The position numbers were made by a program, and so were the translations under genes. 64,000 nucleotides of DNA from Acorus gramineus (Eukaryota > Streptophyta > Magnoliopsida > Acorales > Acoraceae), in assembly GCA_030737835.1 (NCBI GenBank), contig JAUJYN010000031.1:682001-746000 (forward strand), given 5' to 3'. Numbering within the stretch: the stretch's first letter is position 1; each line of letters starts with the position of its first letter. Under the pieces are notes generated by a model that did not search any database, was not told the origin of the DNA, and saw only the letters and a list, made by a program, of their open reading frames with translations. Below, piece after piece: positions 57,052 through 64,000 of this stretch.

Positions 57052-57351
57052 TCAACAGTTCAATTTGGATTTGGATTGAGCATGATTTGTGATCCACTTA
57101 GGTCTAAACAGCATATAATTATCCATTTTTTGGTCTATATCAATTTTTTGCCCTCTACCTGTCATCCATATCATCTGTATGCATATCACCCAATTTATTT
57201 GCCATAACTTCTTTTCCTTTATCCCTCTGCCTCTCATCCCCCTCCCTAGCTTCTGTTTCATATGGCCTATATCTAATGGATCATCAACCTCAGCATCAAC
57301 ATCAACATCATTTCTATCCACTGCATCATCAAAAATTGCATCCTCAAACAC
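57052..57351 (-). pseudogene. Acidic ORF remnant in the MULE-type element
   Basis: A 99-aa frame rich in Asp at its start (DAIFDDAVDRNDVDVDAEVDDP). Acidic linkers of this kind occur between the N-terminal domain and the zinc/transposase domains of plant MULE proteins. No motif proves it. Confidence 0.25.
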
Positions 57352-57609
57352 AATAGGATTGCACTCATGTTTTTGTCACTGCCACTATCACCTGTACTAC
57401 CCTCTGCCACTCTTTTTTCCCTTCAAACTCAGTTGGTGTGGGTAAAACATTATAATTGTCTTTCACATTCTTCTATAATGTTTTATAAACATCTTTTTTT
57501 TTTTGCTTTTATTGTGAATAATAAACCCCCTCATCAAATCAACATCAGAGTCAAGTAAAATATATTGATCTTGATCTGGGAACTTGTATGACATAACCAT
57601 ATGATTATC

Positions 57610-57840
57610 TCAACCAGATTGCATGAACTTATCAATTTCAACAAGTATATCATTCACGTTACAACAACCCTTATCTATCTTGATCTTTTTTTGCCTACCT
57701 AACGTATATATCTTTTTTCCTGATCCCTTTTCTGGCTTCAAGCATCCTCCATATCTAAACACTATGTTTACATGAGTGTCCTCTTCTAATTGCAATACAA
57801 ACAACAACAGCAATGCAATATTATTTACATACACAACATA
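57610..57840 (-). pseudogene. Putative MULE transposase N-terminal (PB1-like) remnant
   Basis: The frame contains LEEDTHVNIVFRYGGCLKPE, then a basic stretch, then DILVEIDKFMQ. The 'hVxhVFxYGG' strand-turn followed by a short helix resembles the first domain of plant MULE proteins (typically ...HYGGxW). An acceptor-like AATTAG precedes it, but the phase with the upstream exon candidate does not fit simply. By-eye assignment only. Confidence 0.35.
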
Positions 57841-58146
57841 ATTAAACAATCTCCACAACATAACAACAATGGAAATTCAACCTATTTTGTAACATACACA
57901 ATCTCCACAGCATAATAACAGATGCAATACAAGTTACATACATATCATAACTGAACATACATAAACAACATTATCCACATTGAAAAAATTTAAAACATTA
58001 ACGCATTGACAAATTCGAACAATTGAGAACTTCAAAAAACCCAAACTATCCACATTGACGAATTCAAAATCATTCACAGAAAACCCTAAACTCAACATCA
58101 ATCCTTAAATAAACAAATAAAAATCAGATTAAGGGGATTTACTTAC

Positions 58147-58272
58147 AATGTCTTTGTCTAGCATGGTAGGGTCATCAATACACACCCTCGACAAGCGATT
58201 GGCCGGACCATGAGTTACAAGAAGCCTATCAGAGTCCTCACTATACTCTTCTGTGAGTGCTTGTGTCTCCAT
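58147..58272 (-). pseudogene. Possible first exon of the MULE-encoded gene
   Basis: 42 codons from ATG (METQALTEEYSEDSDRLLVTHG...) ending at a good donor (GACATT|GTAAGT). It lies just inside the right inverted repeat, where a MULE gene would begin. No domain is recognised. Confidence 0.3.
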
Positions 58273-58769
58273 ATTATTGAAATATGTGGAGGATTTGAGG
58301 TTTGGAGAGGGGATCTTTAGTTTATAAGGGGGATTTTCAACTGGTTTTTAAGGTTTGGTTTGCTTTCGTCGATTTCGTGGAGAAGAAAACCATGTGTGAG
58401 GTATGTGTTTTTTGGGGCACTTAGGGTTTAGATTAGTCAAGGGTAAAAGAGAGATTTTATGGGGTATGGTTAGGGTTTAAATCATGGTTAAGTTAGTCGA
58501 GGTAACAGAGACAGACGGAAGGGCACAATTGCAACAGAAAAGAATTTTCTAGGGGTATAAATGCAATTAGCTTTTTAAGGGGGGTATGACACAAAATATC
58601 ATATTTAATAGGGGTATAAATGCAAATTCCCTTTATTTTATTTTTTTGTAAAAAAAATATGTACTTCAGATTTATTTGCCATTTTACGGTCATGGATGAT
58701 CACCTCACATGATTTCGAGACTCCCTTCCAATCATTGTCTATATTTTCAGAGTAGGCTATTATTTTTTA

Positions 58770-59244
58770 GGAAAAAATTGATATAACTCATTGTAAACTT
58801 AGCTAAATCGACTTTACTCTCTGTAAAATCTTTGAATCACCATAGGAGATATTATGTTGTAGCTAATGATTTTAGTCCCCAAGTTAAAAGCCTGTCAAAA
58901 AAGATTTCGTCCAACTAACGGAATCTTTGAACATTATATTGGAATAAGTCTCTGAGAAAGTGTAAAAATCAAAATAGGTTCTTTCTAAGACCAAAATATC
59001 ATTGGGACTCTAAAATTTTGAGACTTGTGAGAGAGACAATGAATGAAAGGTTAGATGAACGGAATGATATTTTGGTAATCTAACATGTCTAATTAGGGTT
59101 AACTACATGCCTAGATGGTTGGTGTGATTGCAAGGATTAAAACAACAATTTCTTAATAAGACAAGGATTTACGGTGATTTAAAGATTTTACAGATATTAA
59201 AACCGATTTAGCTAAGATTACAGGGAGTTATATCGACTTTTCCC
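58770..59244. mobile_element. MULE-type MITE, 475 bp
   Basis: Inverted repeats of about 80 bp: left GGAAAAAATTGATATAACTC, complement of right GGGAAAAGTCGATATAACTC, both continuing through 'cttagctaaatcg' and 'ctgtaaaatcttt-aatcacc'. Perfect 9-bp duplication TATTTTTTA (58761-58769, 59245-59253). Non-coding. Confidence 0.82.
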
Positions 59245-59256
59245 TATTTTTTAATA

Positions 59257-59779
59257 GGGATAAATGCATATAGCCCCCCACAAATATATGAAAATCTAGG
59301 TAATCCACTGTTGTTTCTCGAAATCAAATAGCCCCTAGAAACATAACTAAAATCCAAATACATCATTATGTCAGTTAAATTAACCAAAGGATAACATGAA
59401 TAACTCAATGTGTAAAGTTATATTTATAACCTAACATTTCATCCCCTTCATTTTTTCTCCTCATGTGATGCCTCTATTCACCCTCATTGCTGATGGCGTT
59501 GTGATATATGCAAGGGTAAAAGTGTAATTTATTGGTAGGAGGTTATTTGTGGTTTTACTAGTTTACATGGACTTAATTGTATTATTGCATTTTGCCTAGA
59601 TTAGGAAATAGATAACGGAATATTCTAGGAATATTCCAATCATGTCACCTGTCAGTGATTGTTTTACTCAAGTGGTTGATTTGGCTTTTAGTTACGTTTC
59701 TGGGGTTTTGTTTAGATTTCGGTAAAAGAGGGGGTTCTCTGGGTTTTTACATTTTTGTGGGGGTATATGCATTTATCCC
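59257..59779. mobile_element. MULE-type MITE, 523 bp
   Basis: Inverted repeats: left GGGATAAATGCATATAGCCC, complement of right GGGATAAATGCATATACCCC. Perfect 9-bp duplication TTTTTAATA (59248-59256, 59780-59788). Its left duplication overlaps the right duplication of the neighbouring MITE by 6 bp. Non-coding. Confidence 0.82.
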
Positions 59780-59788
59780 TTTTTAATA

Positions 59789-60891
59789 ATGTTACATAAT
59801 GTTATTTTTTTCAGTCCTCATATCCAATATACGTGCTTTTACAATAAATGAAATATATACTTTGATTAATTGTATAAGCACATTTGTAGAAAATATATAA
59901 TTTTTTTAATGAGAAACAGAATGAGAAACAAACTGGGAAAAGAAGTTGTATAACACAGCGCTCTTTTCTTTTTTTCCTTGGGTGAGAAGGCTAGTCATTG
60001 AAGGGAGTTTGATGTTTCCATCATCATACAAATTTTTCTATTTTAAATTATTGTGGTAACTAAATTACTAGATCAAACTTTTGATATGCATATCTAAGAG
60101 TTATATGTCTAGCATACACCATTAGATTTGTTTACAAGATTGAATCAATTGATTAATAAAGTAAATAAATACACAAGCAAACAGAGCACAAATGTTATGT
60201 AAAAACTTAAAGCGTTGATACACTCAGTTCATTTGTAACTCTACTGTAGCTCAAAAGCAGTTTCCCAACCGCCTATACACTCCAATGGAGTACACTATCC
60301 TATTGCAATATAAACTCCACTAGTGTAGTGCATGAAAAATTAAAAAAAAAAATTAAAAAAATATGCACTAATTTATCTGAGTATATATTTCACTTTTCAT
60401 AATACTATGTATTTTATTAACCAAATATATACTTTAAAAAAATCAAAACAATTTAGGAACTGCAAACAGAGTGACAATGTGGGACTGATTGTATTATTTT
60501 CCAAAAACTTAAATAACTCAAAATACCGAGCCTTATAGACTGGGCCACGATCTCTTGATGACGTCCATGTTTTTTTATCCTAGAGTTACATATGTTCTAT
60601 ACGTGGTGCCCTCTTAGACATTAATACGCATATCTTCAATCAATTTTTTTGTCATAAGTATACACCTTGCCTCCTCGAATTCTTGTCATTCAACCCTTAT
60701 TAGAGCATCTCCAAAAGCCTATTGTCTCTTTCTTACATTGTGGGGAGAGTTGAAGTCTTAACGTGTTGGCGATTTATATCGACCATTGGACGAGTAGCGA
60801 AGCGGGCTGATCCGATAACCCAATCCGGTCAGTCAGATTTTGTCCCCTTTAACTATGTCAGAGTATGTGAAAACTGTTAAATGTATATATA
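59789..60891. other. AT-rich intergenic DNA, no gene seen
   Basis: Short ORFs only. The part from about 60700 may belong to the copia element that follows, but no boundary could be set. Confidence 0.4.
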
Positions 60892-61214
60892 TGTTAGGGT
60901 TAAGGGTAGATTAATCTTTTCCTTGTTTCCCTTTTTGTACTATAAATATTGGATACAAACCCCAATAATATGATTGATTCATTCTTTTCATATTCTAACA
61001 TGGTATCAGAGCTTGAATCCAATTTTTTTTTCTTTGATTTTCTGTTCGCGAGATCGTCGACGCCCCGTCGCCCAATTCGTGTCACCCCGCGCATATTAGC
61101 CACCCCCGCGCCGCTCCGCTGTTGCCCCATGCAGATTTGTCGCATCTACATCGTTGTGCCGCCGTCGCGCCGTTGCTGCTCCGCCGTCGTGTCGCCGCTA
61201 CGCCGCCCAGCCTC
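60892..61214 (+). mobile_element. Truncated Ty1/copia-type 5' LTR with primer-binding site and leader
   Basis: The LTR candidate 60892-61000 starts TGTTAG and ends CTAACA (matching inverted termini) with a TATA box (CTATAAATA). The primer-binding site TGGTATCAGAGC follows directly at 61001-61012. The GC-rich leader breaks off near 61214 into gypsy LTR sequence. No gag or pol remains. The left LTR boundary could be further upstream. Confidence 0.6.
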
Positions 61215-63570
61215 AAATACAGAAGCATAATATATAAACAATGTCTGTAAATCAAAAATATTATTACAGACTCGAATACATAATCGCTGTCCTGTGAGAG
61301 CCAAGTCTAGACCAAAGAAAATACAACCTGTGCCACATGCACGATTTACAAAGCATAAAATGACTCTAGGAATGCTAACAGCCTCGCACTCGCCACCCGC
61401 CGGCAGAACGCTCCACGCCCATAAGACCACGCCACAAAAAAGCTCCAGCTCCACGCCCAACACTGGCCCTGAAAAGAAACAGTATGCGAGGGGTGAGCTA
61501 CAAGCTCAGTGAGTGGCTGGAAACCAATCACCATACTACAGTTCAATACATAATCAATTTCCTTTCAAGGAAAACATGGGTGGAAACCCATGGATAACTG
61601 GGTCACGCGGCGGCGCGACCAACCTCACCCCCACCCTCACTCCCGGAGGGAGTCTTTTGGGACTTTTGGGGAGAGACCATACCGTCGGTCGAAGAGACCC
61701 GGATTTACTGGTCTACTCAACACTACTGGATCATCTACATCTAGATAATTGCTCAAACGATGCCTTTAAACATCGATACAGGACCGGACCCAACAACTAT
61801 GGGAATGGTCGAACAACGAATGGGTCACGCGGCGATATTCTTCACCTCATCCTTACCCTCACTCCTGGAGGGAGACTCTTGGGACTTTTGGAAGAGATTT
61901 AGACTGCTCTACACCCTTGGTCCACCCGGTAGCCTCTCCCACACTCCGTAGCCTCTACCTGGTATACTCCCACGATCAGCACAGTCCGACGCATCGGAGG
62001 TACCTACAGATGGGAGCCCTCTGTCAAGACAGCTTTCCAACGCCGGGGAGTCCCTACTCGGATCCAACGAAGGGGAGAACAATTCCCACGCCCATAACAT
62101 CATTCGTTAACCCTCTCCCGGGTAGTATCTACAACCCGATCTCCTCAACTCACCGCTCTACACCCTTGGTCCGCCAGTAGCCCTTTCCCCGGGTAGCCTC
62201 TACCTGGTATACTCCCACGATCAGTACTCTTCCGAATGCATCGGTGGTACCTACGGATGGGAGCCCTCTGTCAGGACAGCTAAACCTGAGAAGTTCCTAC
62301 ATCGGATCCAACGAAGGGGAGAACGATCCCATGTTCGCAAAGCGAACCCAATGGAAAACAACTACTCTCGATACTCACTTATCGAGATATCAAAACACAG
62401 GCATAACAACAATCTATTCAACACACTCATATTAACCTTAAAATAGTCATAGTCCCCATACGGGAGTAACTACACAAGTTAGTGGGTCGTAACATCGCCG
62501 ACCCACCCCACCCTCACCCTTTAGGGGTGACATGGGCCTTTTGGGACAGACTAGACTGCTCTCCACCCTTGGTCCACCCGGTAGCCTCTCCCACACTCCG
62601 TAGCCTCTACCTGGTATACTCCCACGATCAGCACTGTCTGACGCATCGGAGGTACCTACAGATGGGAGCCCTCTGTCAGGTCAGCTTTCCAACGCCGGGG
62701 AGTCCCTACTCGGATCCAACCAAAGGGAGAAGAAACAGCCTACTCACGCGTATACGATCCTCTTGGATCCATCGACAACGATTTCTAACATTTCTAATGT
62801 CATGAATTCTCATGAATTCCTCCAGGGCGCATAACTAAGATGCGGGGAAACATATATTATAACAACAAGGTTATAATATTCTCTAAGGCATGCTTATAAC
62901 AATATATTCACATTTGATTTAAATAAATTAAACTAAATGGGAAACATGCATAGATAGGGCTTTCCAATCAAGGGACATGGTGTCTAGGCATGTATGGGCC
63001 TCTATACATGGTATATGGATGTATATCCCTAGCATACAAGGTCTAATATGGCATGGTTACATCATATTAAAACATGCATTACATAGTATCTACATATTAT
63101 AGCTAGGGGGCCCCATCGATGCGCGACGCGCGTCTATGCGGGTCGAGCGCATCCCTAGAGAGGGGGGGGATTGGAATCGAACCACTCACCATACGACCCG
63201 GGACCTCGCGCATCCCATCCGACGAGATCTGCAAGGTAGGGGCATCCAACTTGGTGAGTAACAACACAATTTACACATAGAAACCATTAGAAATACCAAA
63301 TACTCGGACAAGCATGCATACGGACTCGCACGCATGCGAGCACGCACGTACGCACGCGAGTTCGAGTGCCCCGACACCTACCTGAACCCTCGGGCAGCCA
63401 CACGCATGCCCCCCCGCACGCGCACGCACGCATATGCACGCACGCACGCATGCCAGCACCTTCGGCGTACTGCCGCGCGCGCCCCAGCACGCGCACGCAC
63501 GCACGTGCGCGTGCTGGCCCCTAGCCCCGCGCCCAAGCGCATGCCCAGGCGCACTGCCCCGTGCGCGCAC
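61215..63570 (-). mobile_element. Diverged LTR (copy L7) of the gypsy-type family, truncated
   Basis: Minus-oriented. It retains in order the family landmarks 'ttacagactcg', 'gtcctgtgagagcc', 'tatgcgaggggtgagc', CCCTCACCC arrays, 'ggcgcataactaagatgcgg', and the acceptor-side 'gagatctgcaagg' (about 63223). It ends in a CGCACGCA-rich segment. Clearly more diverged than the other copies. Its TGTCAC end is missing at the copia junction, and its other end is cut by L6. Confidence 0.65.
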
Positions 63571-64000
63571 TGTCACACCCCAGGGCGGCCGTCCCCGAGA
63601 CGCGGCAAGTGTATATAAAATATCAGAATCTACACAGGAGGTCAATAATATATCATACACAAACAACCAGAATGACACACAGACAACAAAGAGGCTGACA
63701 TGATATATACACCAAATGCGGAAGCAAAAGACTGAATCTGTAAATAAACATACTACAGACTCGATACTCAATCATCTGTCCTGTGAGAGCCAATATACAC
63801 CAATACAACTGAATATACACAGACGCATGCCAAGCACGGAAATAAAATACATACAGTCAAGAAGGGATGCTGATAACCTCTGGTACTCACGGAACGTGGC
63901 GCTGCTCCGCTACTGAAGGAATCCCTCGGAAAGCTCCAACTGCTGCTCCGGCTCTAGCTCAGGCTCAGTGACCACTGGGGAAAAACATATGCGAGGGGTG
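63571..64000 (-). mobile_element. LTR (copy L6) of the gypsy-type family, cut by the window end
   Basis: Starts TGTCACACCCCAGGGCGGCC inside the GC-rich part of L7 and continues through 'ctgaatctgtaaataaacat', 'gtcctgtgagagcc' and 'tatgcgaggggtg'. This marks a younger insertion into L7. Confidence 0.75.

Larger units (their letters stand above)
55849..58633. mobile_element. MULE-type transposon with transposase remnants
   Basis: Inverted repeats of about 100 bp: left TTAGGGAATTTTGTATTTAT..., complement of right AAGGGAATTTGCATTTATAC.... They share 'aaaaag-taattgcat-tatacccct' further in. A 9-bp duplication TATTTTATT lies at 55840-55848 and 58634-58642. Minus-strand coding remnants lie at 58147-58272 and 57610-57840, with a further acidic frame at 57052-57351. 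No catalytic DDE region is present, so it is non-autonomous. Confidence 0.72.

Overview
The window is nuclear DNA from a flowering plant. It contains a plastid-type thioredoxin exon, a clade-E-type plant protein phosphatase 2C with long AT-rich introns, and a dense mix of plant transposons (Ty3/gypsy and Ty1/copia LTR elements, MULEs, hAT-like elements, an L1-type LINE). I cannot name the species; a non-grass angiosperm is a guess. No rRNA, tRNA, CRISPR or prokaryotic gene was seen.

Only two loci look like host protein genes, both on the minus strand. (1) 1702-2030 is exon 1 of a chloroplast thioredoxin F. It stops at a splice donor just before the expected active-site CGPC, and no second exon is visible between it and the window edge. 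(2) 32899-46575 is a complete five-exon PP2C gene encoding 503 aa, in phase throughout, with all expected PP2C motifs and an MGSC N-terminus that fits lipid anchoring. Its introns hold a degenerate LTR retrotransposon (intron 1), LINE and LTR debris (intron 3), and an array of about 94 bp in intron 4 that repeats the end of exon 4 together with its splice donor.

The rest is mainly nested transposons. One Ty3/gypsy-type LTR family occurs seven times (5975-8233, 11130-18088, 12914-16436, 22421-25603, 52408-54765, 61215-63570, 63571-end), mostly as solo or broken LTRs. These LTRs carry a hypervariable GC-rich or low-complexity segment bounded by conserved GTAAG and TTGCAG splice sites. The copy at 5975-8233 lacks exactly that segment, joined at the predicted splice junction. 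This suggests a real intron inside the LTR and a copy made from spliced RNA, and it is the most interesting signal in the window.

Layout: 1-2.4 kb thioredoxin exon with a MITE upstream; 3.2-4.8 kb a duplicated segment around a hAT-type MITE; 6-8.2 kb the intronless solo LTR; 8.5-20.3 kb MULE-type elements with an LTR-in-LTR nest; 20.7-25.7 kb two hAT-like elements, one split by a solo LTR; 26.3-29.7 kb a MULE-type element carrying a FAR1-like fragment; 32-46.9 kb the PP2C gene; 47.3-48.6 and 51.8-55.4 kb two long-armed inverted-repeat elements, the second split by a solo LTR; 55.8-59.8 kb three MULE-type elements in a row with T-rich 9-bp target duplications; 60.9-64 kb a truncated copia LTR and two gypsy LTR copies. 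The other stretches are AT-rich with no recognisable gene.
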